Source: PALSA-1355 sp041499515 (GTDB lineage: Bacteria > Planctomycetota > Planctomycetia > Pirellulales > PALSA-1355). From it: a stretch of DNA of 6,790 nt. The DNA lies in NCBI GenBank assembly GCA_041499515.1, contig JBGQKM010000301.1, forward strand, positions 1 through 6,790, in the 5' to 3' direction. The position numbers were made by a program, and so were the translations under genes. Shown piece by piece: positions 1-6,773 of this stretch (position 1 is its first letter; each line of letters begins with the position of its first letter). Below the pieces are notes generated by a model. It ran no database searches and was not told the origin of the DNA. It worked only from the letters and a program-made list of their open reading frames with translations.

Positions 1-675
1 GCACGTGGCGGCCAACTGATCTTCGCGCACCGCCACCCAAGCCCGGCCCAGTCGCGACCGCTCCAGGTTTCTCAAAAGTCCAATCACCACCAGCAGCAGA
101 CCCAGGGCCAGGTAGTAGAACAAACGATAATCCAAGCTCCAGTCGGGCTGAATACCCAGGTGACCCAACGGAGCGACCAGCACCGTGGGCAAGACGGGCG
201 CCGGCACCGGGTTGAGTCCGCGCGTGCCGGCGGTGATTTCTTCCAGGTTGCGCAGCGTGAAGCGCGTGACCTCGCCGAAACCCAGAGTCACGATCGCCAG
301 GTAATCGCCCCGCAGCCGCAACGTGGGCGCGCCGAGCAGCACTCCCAACAGGGCCGCCCCACCGGTTGAGAGCACAAGCGCCGCCAGAAATCCCACCTGG
401 AAGGGATACGCCGGCACCGTGAGAATACCCGTGATATAGGCTCCAATCCCAAAAAACGCCGCGATGCCCAGGTGCAACAACCCGGTGTAGCCAACCACGA
501 CGTTCAAGCCCAGGGCCAAGATCGAGTAGATGAAGATATAGGTCAGTTGCATGCCGATCGATATCTCAGTCAGGCGGAACAGCGCGTTTTCCGGATAGAC
601 CAAAAGCGGATAAATCACCAGCACGGCCAGATAGAACCAACCCAGCGGAACGCGTTGGAGCGAAAACGAGGTCAT
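1..675 (-). CDS. livM: Branched-chain amino acid ABC transporter permease LivM (partial, C-terminus off window)
   Basis: Second membrane permease of a Liv/HAAT-type ABC importer; it pairs with LivH to form the inner-membrane channel. Only the first 225 codons are present, because the frame runs open through base 1 (last visible residues DQLAATC). The translation shows several hydrophobic spans from about residue 12 onward. Family landmarks are GLNVVVGYTGLLHLG (56-70) followed by AAFFGIGAY, then PTLRLRGDYLAIVTLGFGE (117-135). A cytoplasmic RSRLGRAWVAVREDQLAA segment (206-223) corresponds to the loop that contacts the ATPase. The usual LSLGHAAF is LHLGIAAF here, so the common His is missing. 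The ATG lies in an ATGA overlap with the livH stop, so the two are probably translationally coupled, and GAGGG sits 7 nt upstream. Substrate cannot be read from sequence: branched-chain amino acids, other amino acids, amides or urea-like compounds are all possible in this family. Family assignment is secure. Confidence 0.93.
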   Translation of the reverse strand, partial: MTSFSLQRVPLGWFYLAVLVIYPLLVYPENALFRLTEISIGMQLTYIFIYSILALGLNVVVGYTGLLHLGIAAFFGIGAYITGILTVPAYPFQVGFLAALVLSTGGAALLGVLLGAPTLRLRGDYLAIVTLGFGEVTRFTLRNLEEITAGTRGLNPVPAPVLPTVLVAPLGHLGIQPDWSLDYRLFYYLALGLLLVVIGLLRNLERSRLGRAWVAVREDQLAATC

Positions 676-1631
676 ACTTTTTCCCTCGTGCGCGAACCGA
701 GCAGTCCGGCAGGCCGGAAAACCAAAATCGCGATCAGGATCACGAACACCAGCGCGCTGGTCCAGCGCTCGCCCACATAGCCGCTGGAAAACGCGCGGGC
801 CAGGCCGATGACCAGTCCGCCCAGCACGGCTCCAGGAATATTGCCGATGCCGCCGAGCACTGCCGCGGTGAACGCGTACAGGCCGTTCTGAAAACCCATC
901 TGGTAGCTGACCGTATTGATGTACAGCCCATAAATCACCGCGGCCGCGCCGGCCAGCGCGCCGCCCAGGGCAAAGGTCACGCCGATCACGCGATCGACGT
1001 TGATGCCCATCAGTTGCGCCGCCAGGGGATCTTGGGCGGTCGCCCGCATGGCCTTGCCCAGGCGGGTCGCTTTGACGAAGAACGTCAGGGCGATCATGAT
1101 CGGCGCCGTGATCGCCACGACCATCAGGTCCTTGACGGTAAAGCTCAGCCCGGCAGTTTCGCCCAGCAGATTGTGTCGCGAAACCAGGTCCGGAAAATGC
1201 CGATCGGCCGGGCCTCCCCACAGCAGGCCCACGTTCATCAGCACGAACGACACGCCGATCGCCGAGACCAAAGGCGCCAATTTGGGCGCGCGCCGCAGCG
1301 GCTTATACACCAGGCGGTCGATGGTCACGTTCAGCGCGGCGCAAAACAGGGGCACCACGATCAACAGCAGCCCAATTCCCAGCGCGAGCATCGCCGGTCC
1401 GGCTTTTTCCAATTGCAGCCCGCCAATGAGCGCCAGGGCCAGAAACGCCCCCAGCATGAACACGTCGCCGTGGGCAAAATTGATCAACTCGATGATCCCG
1501 TAGACCATCGTGTAGCCCAGGGCCACCAGCGCAAACAGCGCGCCGTTGGTCAGGCCGATCAGGGCGTATTGCAGAAACGTCTGCCACAAGTCCACCGTGT
1601 CGGCCTCGGCCAGCAGCAGGGGAAACGTCAT
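672..1631 (-). CDS. livH: Branched-chain amino acid ABC transporter permease LivH
   Basis: First membrane permease of the Liv/HAAT importer, 319 residues, close to the family's usual length of about 300. Hydrophobic spans fill most of the protein. Landmarks include ALGYTMVYGIIELINFAHGD (37-56), the most typical LivH signature. LGKAMRATAQDPLAAQLMGI (191-210) is the cytoplasmic coupling segment for the ATPase. AVLGGIGNIPGAVLGG lies at 257-272 and the C-terminal FRPAGLLG at 305-312. The ATG is preceded by GGGAGG 9 nt upstream. An N-terminal stretch of about 20 residues precedes the first clear membrane helix. It lies 60 bp downstream of livK on the same strand and overlaps livM by 4 bp (ATGA). 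All family landmarks are intact, with no frameshift. Confidence 0.96.
   Translation of the reverse strand: MTFPLLLAEADTVDLWQTFLQYALIGLTNGALFALVALGYTMVYGIIELINFAHGDVFMLGAFLALALIGGLQLEKAGPAMLALGIGLLLIVVPLFCAALNVTIDRLVYKPLRRAPKLAPLVSAIGVSFVLMNVGLLWGGPADRHFPDLVSRHNLLGETAGLSFTVKDLMVVAITAPIMIALTFFVKATRLGKAMRATAQDPLAAQLMGINVDRVIGVTFALGGALAGAAAVIYGLYINTVSYQMGFQNGLYAFTAAVLGGIGNIPGAVLGGLVIGLARAFSSGYVGERWTSALVFVILIAILVFRPAGLLGSRTREKV
683..687 (-). promoter_or_regulatory. Shine-Dalgarno site of livM
   Basis: GAGGG on the minus strand, 7 nt before the livM ATG and inside the last codons of livH. It supports the ATG at 675-673 as the livM start and reinitiation at the ATGA junction. Confidence 0.6.
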
Positions 1632-1640
1632 CGGCCGCGC

Positions 1641-1646
1641 CCTCCC
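1641..1646 (-). promoter_or_regulatory. Shine-Dalgarno site of livH
   Basis: GGGAGG on the minus strand, 9 nt before the livH ATG. It follows immediately after a predicted hairpin (1647-1678), so folding of that hairpin leaves this ribosome site just exposed at its foot. Confidence 0.65.
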
Positions 1647-1678
1647 ACCAGCGGCCGGCGCGCGCCGCGCGCGCTGGT
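1647..1678 (-). promoter_or_regulatory. GC-rich hairpin in the livK-livH spacer
   Basis: A 32-base imperfect inverted repeat: outer arms ACCAGCG and CGCTGGT (7 perfect pairs), a small internal bulge, then a further 4 G-C pairs around a short loop. Bases 1651-1674 are all G or C. There is no following T-run, so it is not a standard intrinsic terminator. By analogy with other binding-protein-dependent importers, where the binding protein is made in excess of the permeases, it may protect the livK mRNA 3' end or damp readthrough. That role is inference. Confidence 0.5.
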
Positions 1679-1691
1679 CAACCGGCGTCGC

Positions 1692-2906
1692 CTACTGGCC
1701 CAGGACCTTGACAAGTTTGAAGTGTCCATTGTGAATGATGTTGCCGCTGATCGTCGTGAGCGTGGTATCGCCGTTGGCGTCGAACGACCAGGTGCCCAGC
1801 GCGCCTTGATCGAAATCCTTGATCGCCAGGCAGGCCCGGCGAATGGCGTCGCGGTCTTTGACTCCGGCGCGCGCAATCGCGGCCAGGGCCACCTTGCCCG
1901 CTTCGTAGCCATAGATGGCATAGCCTTCGGGCAGCGCGCCGTAGCGCTGTTTGTAATTGTCGACGAACGCTTTGCCGGGCCCTTGAAGTTCTTCTGGGGG
2001 CAAGCCGCCGAAGGTGACGTAGCAGCGGTCGTTGACGTTTTCCGCCCCGGCTGATTGAATGAAGGCCTCTTCATAACAGGCGTCGGGCACCATCAATTTG
2101 CAATCCAATCCGGCGGCGATCATATCCTTGGCGATTTGGCCCCCCTTGGATTGCGTCGTGCCGCCAAAATAGACCAGGTCGGGCTTTTCGCCCTTGATCG
2201 TGGCCATCAGCGGCTTGAACTCCTGGGCCTTCGAATCGATGCTCTCGTGCCCCAGCACCTCGATGCCCAAGTTCTGGCAGGCTTCGATGAACAGCGTGGC
2301 GATCCCCTTGCCGTACACCTCGTTGTCGTCCAGCACGTAGACGCGCTTCACGCCCAGCTCCTGAGCCCAGGCCGCGCCCAGCGGGCCCTGCAGATCGTCG
2401 GTGGGCACCATCCGCACATAGCTGACCTCGCCGGTCGGTCGATAAATGGCCGGCTCGCCCGGATCGCCCTTGTCGGGCTTGGTCAGCCCCGGCCAGGTAT
2501 TGGCCGGACTGACCATCAGCAGGTGGGCCTTGTTGAGAATCGGCATCGAGATCTTCGCGGCGCCCGAGTTGTAGGTGCCGATGTAGATCATCACGTCGGG
2601 ATCGCGTACCGCGCGGACCGCGTTGGCCGTTTCCGCCTCGGCGGTCCATTGACCGGCTCCGGCCGTGGCGTCATCCCAGTCGGCATAAACGACCTCGAAC
2701 TCGCCGGCCTGGTGATGCGCCTCGTCCAACGCGATCTTGACGCCGTTGACGATCGTGTCGGTCTGGGCCTTGGCGCTGCCGGTGCGCGGCAAGCTGGAGA
2801 CGATCTTGATCAGCCGCGGATTGCCACCGGCGGATTCTGTCCAGCCAATCCAGGTGGTCGCCCCCAGGAGTGCCAGCAGCAGTAGCGGGGGCAAAAAACG
2901 GGACAT
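1692..2906 (-). CDS. livK: Branched-chain amino acid-type ABC transporter substrate-binding protein (LivK-like)
   Basis: Extracytoplasmic binding protein that captures substrate and delivers it to LivH/LivM; 404 residues, fold type of Peripla_BP_6. The N-terminus is a signal sequence or anchor: basic start MSRF, hydrophobic core about 5-21, and a possible cleavage region near ESAGG (24-28). There is no lipobox Cys, so a lipoprotein is unlikely. Recognisable parts are the first lobe start IKIVSSLPRTGSAKAQ (33-48), the ligand-side stretch YNSGAAKISMPILNKAH (112-128) followed by SPANT (133-137), the hinge-side VYVLDDNEVYGKGIA (189-203), and YGYEAGKVALAAIARAG (342-358). The frame stays open upstream to 3146, but the ATG at 2906 is preferred: the signal sequence begins there and the strong promoter places the transcript start near 2975. 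No Shine-Dalgarno is visible. It is the first gene of the liv operon and is followed by a hairpin and livH. The ligand is not predictable by eye. Confidence 0.92.
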   Translation of the reverse strand: MSRFLPPLLLLALLGATTWIGWTESAGGNPRLIKIVSSLPRTGSAKAQTDTIVNGVKIALDEAHHQAGEFEVVYADWDDATAGAGQWTAEAETANAVRAVRDPDVMIYIGTYNSGAAKISMPILNKAHLLMVSPANTWPGLTKPDKGDPGEPAIYRPTGEVSYVRMVPTDDLQGPLGAAWAQELGVKRVYVLDDNEVYGKGIATLFIEACQNLGIEVLGHESIDSKAQEFKPLMATIKGEKPDLVYFGGTTQSKGGQIAKDMIAAGLDCKLMVPDACYEEAFIQSAGAENVNDRCYVTFGGLPPEELQGPGKAFVDNYKQRYGALPEGYAIYGYEAGKVALAAIARAGVKDRDAIRRACLAIKDFDQGALGTWSFDANGDTTLTTISGNIIHNGHFKLVKVLGQ

Positions 2907-2975
2907 GACGCCACTGCCGGGGTGCGTAAAAAAAAGGGATTCGAGCCGCCTGACGCCGCTGCGTCGCAAGCCTGC
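2907..2975 (-). promoter_or_regulatory. 5' leader of the liv operon with hairpin, U8 tract and repeated 12-mer
   Basis: Predicted untranslated leader of about 69 nt between the promoter and livK. It contains a small perfect hairpin (GACGC, AGCG loop, GCGTC; 2952-2965), a run of eight T on the coding strand (2928-2935), and two copies of GCAGYGGCGTCA. One copy lies in the hairpin (2951-2962). The other (2906-2917) ends on the A of the livK start codon. The GACGC arm could therefore pair with either copy. No known riboswitch was recognised. The T-run lies 16 nt after the hairpin, too far for a classical terminator. Confidence 0.4.
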
Positions 2976-2981
2976 GGTGGG

Positions 2982-3010
2982 ATTGTAGCGCAAGCAAAAA
3001 CAGCAGTCAA
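2982..3010 (-). promoter_or_regulatory. Sigma70-type promoter of the liv operon
   Basis: On the minus strand TTGACT (3010-3005) and TACAAT (2987-2982) are separated by exactly 17 bases. Each hexamer matches the consensus at 5 of 6 positions. The predicted transcript start is near 2975. It points toward livK, in the spacer between the divergent livK and aminotransferase genes. This is the best promoter match noticed in the window; that such consensus elements work in this host is assumed, not shown. Confidence 0.7.
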
Positions 3011-3089
3011 TCTGGCCGCCCCGCAAGCCACGGTGCCAGCAGCGGCCTTGACGCGCGGGGCCGGCTTCCAGTACTGTTCGCCGCCCCAT

Positions 3090-3111
3090 CGCTGGGGCCG
3101 CCGGCCCAGCG
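3090..3111. repeat. Inverted repeat in the divergent spacer
   Basis: CGCTGGG and CCCAGCG, a perfect 7-bp inverted repeat around an 8-base GC loop, in the middle of the spacer between livK and the aminotransferase. No T-run follows on either strand, so it is not a terminator. It could be an operator, or chance in GC-rich DNA. Confidence 0.3.
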
Positions 3112-3164
3112 GGGGCACTGGCTGCCGCACGGCGATTGACAGGCAAGATACCCCACCGGAATCG

Positions 3165-3170
3165 GGTGAT
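3165..3170 (+). promoter_or_regulatory. Possible Shine-Dalgarno site of the DegT-family aminotransferase
   Basis: GGTGAT, complementary to the 5' half of the anti-Shine-Dalgarno region of 16S rRNA, ends 5 nt before the ATG at 3176. When aligned as part of GGAGGTGAT, its spacing is normal. It supports this ATG over the internal ATG at 3212. Confidence 0.4.
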
Positions 3171-3175
3171 TTTCT

Positions 3176-4387
3176 ATGAGCATCGCGCCCTCACAACATG
3201 CCTCGCCCTCGATGTCGGCCGTCGTGTCCGGCGGCCCGGCCGGCGTGCCCCTGTTGGACGTCCAACGACAATATCAGGCCATCCGCCAGGAAATCACGCA
3301 AGCCATCGCCAGAGTCTGCGACTCCGGCCGGTTTGTGTTGGGTCCAGACTGCGAAGAGCTCGAACGAGCGCTGGCCAGCTACTGCGGCGTGTCGCAGGCC
3401 GTGGCCTGCGCCTCGGGCAGCGACGCGTTGCTCTTGGCGCTGATGGCTTACTCCATCGGTCCGGGCGACGAAGTCCTGATGCCCAGCTACACGTTTTTCG
3501 CCACCGCCAGCGCCGCCTGGCGATTGGGCGCCAAACCGGTGTTCGTCGATATCGAACCGGACAGCTTCAACCTCAACCCACGGCTGCTCGAATCGCTGAT
3601 CACGCCGGCCACGAAAGCCGTGCTGCCGGTGCACTTGTATGGCCAGTGCGCCGAGATGCGCGCCATCCGCGCGATTGCCGACCGCCACGCGATCCCGGTG
3701 ATCGAGGACGCCGCGCAAGCCGTGGGGGCCGAATTCGCGGGCCGCCGGGCCGGGGGCTGGGGCGAAATCGGCTGCCTGAGTTTCTATCCCACGAAAAACC
3801 TGGGGGCCTTTGGCGACGGCGGACTCTTGACCACCAACGATCCCAAAATGGCCGACCGGCTGCGGCTGTTGCGCGGCCACGGCATGCAACCGCGCTACTA
3901 TCACCAGGTGGTCGGCATCAACAGCCGTCTCGATACGCTGCAAGCGGCGGTGCTCAACGTCAAGCTTCGCTATCTCGAGGACTGGACCGCCCTGCGCCAG
4001 GCCAACGCGGGCCGGTATGGCCAACTGTTTGCCGAATGCGGTCTGGACCGCGTGCTGGGATTGCCGCGGGCGGCCGCGGACTGCCGGCACGTGTGGAACC
4101 AATACGTGATTCGCGTGCCCGACGGACGCCGAGACGCGCTGCGTGCGAGCCTGGCGGAACAAAAAATCGGAACGGAAATCTACTATCCGGTCCCTCTGCA
4201 TTTGCAGGAATGCTTCGGTGATTTGGGCTATGGCTCAGGCAGTCTGCCGGAAAGCGAGCGTGCCGCGCGCGAAACGCTGGCCCTGCCGATCTTTCCCGAA
4301 CTCTCCGCCGCCGAGCAGCAATGCGTCGTGCGGGCGATCGCGCAATTCTTCGGCTACGCGAGCGGCGCGGCGCGCAAGGCGGGCTAG
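3176..4387 (+). CDS. DegT/DnrJ/EryC1/StrS-family PLP-dependent aminotransferase
   Basis: Cytoplasmic fold-type I aminotransferase, 403 residues, usually acting on a nucleotide-linked keto-sugar with glutamate as amino donor, to build amino-sugars for surface polysaccharide or glycosylated products. Landmarks in order: PLLDVQRQY (25-33), CASGSDALLLAL (78-89, phosphate-binding loop), GDEVLMPSYTFFATA (97-111), PVFVDIEPDSFNL (121-133), and HLYGQCAEM (153-161). Next come IEDAAQAVGAEF (176-187), where D178 should contact the PLP ring nitrogen, and SFYPTKNLGAFGDGG (202-216), where K207 is the Schiff-base lysine. GINSRLDTLQAAVL lies at 247-260. The active site looks complete. From memory it resembles WbpE-type enzymes that aminate 3-keto UDP-sugar acids, but substrate cannot be fixed by eye. 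The first 20 or so residues are non-conserved, so ATG 3212 is an alternative start. It stands alone on its strand, divergent from the liv operon and convergent with the small membrane-protein gene, sharing a CTAG stop. No other sugar gene is visible. Confidence 0.93.
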   Translation: MSIAPSQHASPSMSAVVSGGPAGVPLLDVQRQYQAIRQEITQAIARVCDSGRFVLGPDCEELERALASYCGVSQAVACASGSDALLLALMAYSIGPGDEVLMPSYTFFATASAAWRLGAKPVFVDIEPDSFNLNPRLLESLITPATKAVLPVHLYGQCAEMRAIRAIADRHAIPVIEDAAQAVGAEFAGRRAGGWGEIGCLSFYPTKNLGAFGDGGLLTTNDPKMADRLRLLRGHGMQPRYYHQVVGINSRLDTLQAAVLNVKLRYLEDWTALRQANAGRYGQLFAECGLDRVLGLPRAAADCRHVWNQYVIRVPDGRRDALRASLAEQKIGTEIYYPVPLHLQECFGDLGYGSGSLPESERAARETLALPIFPELSAAEQQCVVRAIAQFFGYASGAARKAG

Positions 4388-4662
4388 TCCTCCGGCTCCT
4401 CTTCGCTGCGGCGCTTTTCTTCGGGCTTGTCGGCCCGGCGGCTAGGACGGCAGATCGTCATCAGCCCCATCGAGATGACCATGATCACGATCAGGTAGGG
4501 CATGGTGTAGCTTTTGGTTTCGGCCGGTGCTTCCGCCTTCTTCTTGCCGGCGGCCAACACCAGCGGCGAAGTCAGCAGCCAGAAGTACGCTGCCAGGCCC
4601 ACCACGGCCGCTCGAAAAGCAAACTGCCGCGCGCTCTCCACGATGCGCTGGAATCGGGTCAT
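4384..4662 (-). CDS. Small membrane protein of unknown function
   Basis: A 92-residue protein I cannot name. A basic N-terminus (residues 1-17, with four Arg) is followed by a hydrophobic segment at about 18-37 ending SPLVLAAG, which could be a membrane helix or a signal peptide cleaved near LAA. A short Lys/Ala/Glu-rich linker (40-50) follows, then a second clear helix, MPYLIVIMVISMGLMTI (54-70), and a strongly charged tail rich in Arg, Lys and Glu (72-92). The likely arrangement is one or two helices with a charged cytoplasmic tail. It is supported as a real gene by its ATGA overlap with the upstream nuclease-like gene, by GGGAG 7 nt before the ATG, and by coherent helix composition. Its stop interlocks with that of the convergent aminotransferase in CTAG. 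Translational coupling suggests a role linked to the upstream protein. No catalytic motif is visible. Confidence 0.75.
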   Translation of the reverse strand: MTRFQRIVESARQFAFRAAVVGLAAYFWLLTSPLVLAAGKKKAEAPAETKSYTMPYLIVIMVISMGLMTICRPSRRADKPEEKRRSEEEPED

Positions 4663-5192
4663 CTGTCGGCTCCCTGAGGAGTGTCGTGTTTCAAAAATGC
4701 GTCAAGCGGCGCGGCCAGTTGGCGAAAGTGGACTACTGGCATCGCCAGCGTGTCCCAGCGCGGCGAAATCGGCCGGGCGTGCATGGCGTACTCTCGCAGG
4801 CGGATGCCCACGAACGCGTACAAGCCGCCGCGAAACTCGAACAGAGCCTCGGCCGGCAGCGGCGACCGGTCGCCGACTATATTGTAAGCGAACACAAACA
4901 GGCCGCCAAACTCGCGGCCGAACAATTGTTCCCAGCGCGACAAACTGACCAGATCGTCGCGGGTCGACCAGTTCTTCCAATATTGCTTCTGCCCGCCGGA
5001 GGGGAATCGCCGCCCCTTGACGTCGACCAGCCACGAGGCCCGGCCGGGGGGCGAGACGATGAAATCCAGGCTCTTGATCGACCCGTCGGCCCAGCGGCTG
5101 CGGCGGGCCTCGTCCACCGCCACGTAGGGCACCCGCTGAGAGCGCAGATACTCCTCGAAGGCGGCCTCGTAATGATTGTCTCGATTGGCCAT
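4659..5192 (-). CDS. Uncharacterised PD-(D/E)xK nuclease-like protein
   Basis: A 177-residue protein with no confident named family. Counting from the ATG at 5192, it opens with ANRDNHYEAAFEEYLRSQ (2-19), a helix with conserved-looking acidic residues. YVAVDEARR (23-31), SLDFIVSP (41-48) and WLVDVKGRRF (54-63) follow. D43, then D57-x-K59 about 14 residues on, with the N-terminal Glu in the helix, fits the core of PD-(D/E)xK nucleases (restriction enzymes, Holliday-junction resolvases, VRR-type). Later parts include KNWSTRDDLVSLSRWEQLFG, containing aromatic residues, and a beta-like GLFVFAYNI (97-105). I recall similar proteins as frequent planctomycete hypotheticals. A TTG start at 5222 would add ten residues, but ATG is preferred because the homologous-looking part begins right after it and a possible promoter ends there. 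It lies 211 bp after hisS and is coupled by ATGA to the membrane-protein gene. No methyltransferase or toxin partner is present. The nuclease call is inference from motif spacing. Confidence 0.7.
   Translation of the reverse strand: MANRDNHYEAAFEEYLRSQRVPYVAVDEARRSRWADGSIKSLDFIVSPPGRASWLVDVKGRRFPSGGQKQYWKNWSTRDDLVSLSRWEQLFGREFGGLFVFAYNIVGDRSPLPAEALFEFRGGLYAFVGIRLREYAMHARPISPRWDTLAMPVVHFRQLAAPLDAFLKHDTPQGADR
4670..4674 (-). promoter_or_regulatory. Shine-Dalgarno site of the small membrane-protein gene
   Basis: GGGAG on the minus strand, 7 nt before the ATG at 4662 and inside the end of the nuclease-like gene. It supports both this start and the two-gene operon. Confidence 0.5.
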
Positions 5193-5199
5193 GCGCTTT

Positions 5200-5229
5200 A
5201 GTGTAACGCTACCGGCCGGCAATTGGCAA
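5200..5229 (-). promoter_or_regulatory. Candidate promoter of the nuclease-like / membrane-protein operon
   Basis: Minus-strand TTGCCA (5229-5224, 5 of 6 to consensus) and TACACT (5205-5200, 4 of 6) with an 18-base spacer. The predicted transcript start is at about 5193, essentially on the ATG at 5192, which would give a leaderless mRNA. There is no Shine-Dalgarno before that ATG, which fits. The match is moderate and could be chance. Confidence 0.35.
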
Positions 5230-5346
5230 ATTCATGGCAAATAACGAAGAGTGTCCACCGCGCGGGTAGCGGCCTGTGGGACAATTCGACCGCCGCCATC
5301 GAAGTCCGGCGTCGAAGCTGTGAAAGACGCCCTTGCTGCGTACATC

Positions 5347-5373
5347 GCCCGCCGGGGCTCCCCGGCCCGCCGG
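5347..5373. repeat. GC-rich palindrome and direct repeat downstream of hisS
   Basis: GCCGGG and CCCGGC form a 6-bp stem around GCTC (5351-5366), overlapped by two direct copies of GCCCGCCGG (5347-5355 and 5365-5373). It lies 31 bp after the hisS stop. In the hisS direction no T-run follows, so it is not a normal terminator. The form suits a dispersed extragenic palindrome (REP-like). The rest of the 5193-5403 spacer shows no credible gene. Confidence 0.4.
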
Positions 5374-5403
5374 AGGCATCTTTTTGATTCCTTTATTTTG
5401 CAA

Positions 5404-6735
<1,332 letters not shown>

Positions 6736-6752
6736 GGCAGTTCGAAAGGAGG

Positions 6753-6773
6753 AAGGCTGAAGGTTGAAGGATG
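6753..6773. repeat. Three tandem 7-bp repeats upstream of hisS
   Basis: AAGGCTG, AAGGTTG and AAGGATG in tandem on the plus strand, differing only at the fifth base. They follow a purine-rich AAAGGAGG and lie 18 bp upstream of the hisS GTG. On the hisS coding strand this makes a pyrimidine-rich leader. Function unknown; it may be a simple-sequence or dispersed intergenic repeat. Confidence 0.55.

Noticed and set aside
1014..2054. 346-codon plus-strand frame opposite livH and livK
   Set aside because: Gln/Arg/His-rich shadow of two well-supported genes, without motifs or a start signal.
2929..2965. tRNA-like T-arm (GGCTCGAATCC on the minus strand)
   Set aside because: The T stem pairs poorly and no matching acceptor, D or anticodon arms can be drawn; the stretch lies in the liv leader.
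3048..3077. TTGACG with TACTGT at 18 bases as an aminotransferase promoter
   Set aside because: The -10 matches only 3 of 6; too weak to call.
2907..3146. 80-residue N-terminal extension of the livK frame
   Set aside because: It runs through the near-consensus promoter and lacks a signal sequence; the signal sequence begins at the ATG at 2906.
3136..3164. Perfect TTGACA -35 box upstream of the aminotransferase
   Set aside because: No acceptable -10 box at 16-18 bases (GAATCG at best), and the resulting start would fall after the GGTGAT ribosome site.
3191..4201. 336-codon minus-strand frame opposite the aminotransferase
   Set aside because: Antisense shadow; the plus strand carries all catalytic motifs of the aminotransferase family.
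5209..5403. 64-codon minus-strand frame in the hisS to nuclease spacer
   Set aside because: It crosses the GC palindrome, has Pro/Arg/Gly-rich random composition and no ribosome site or domain.
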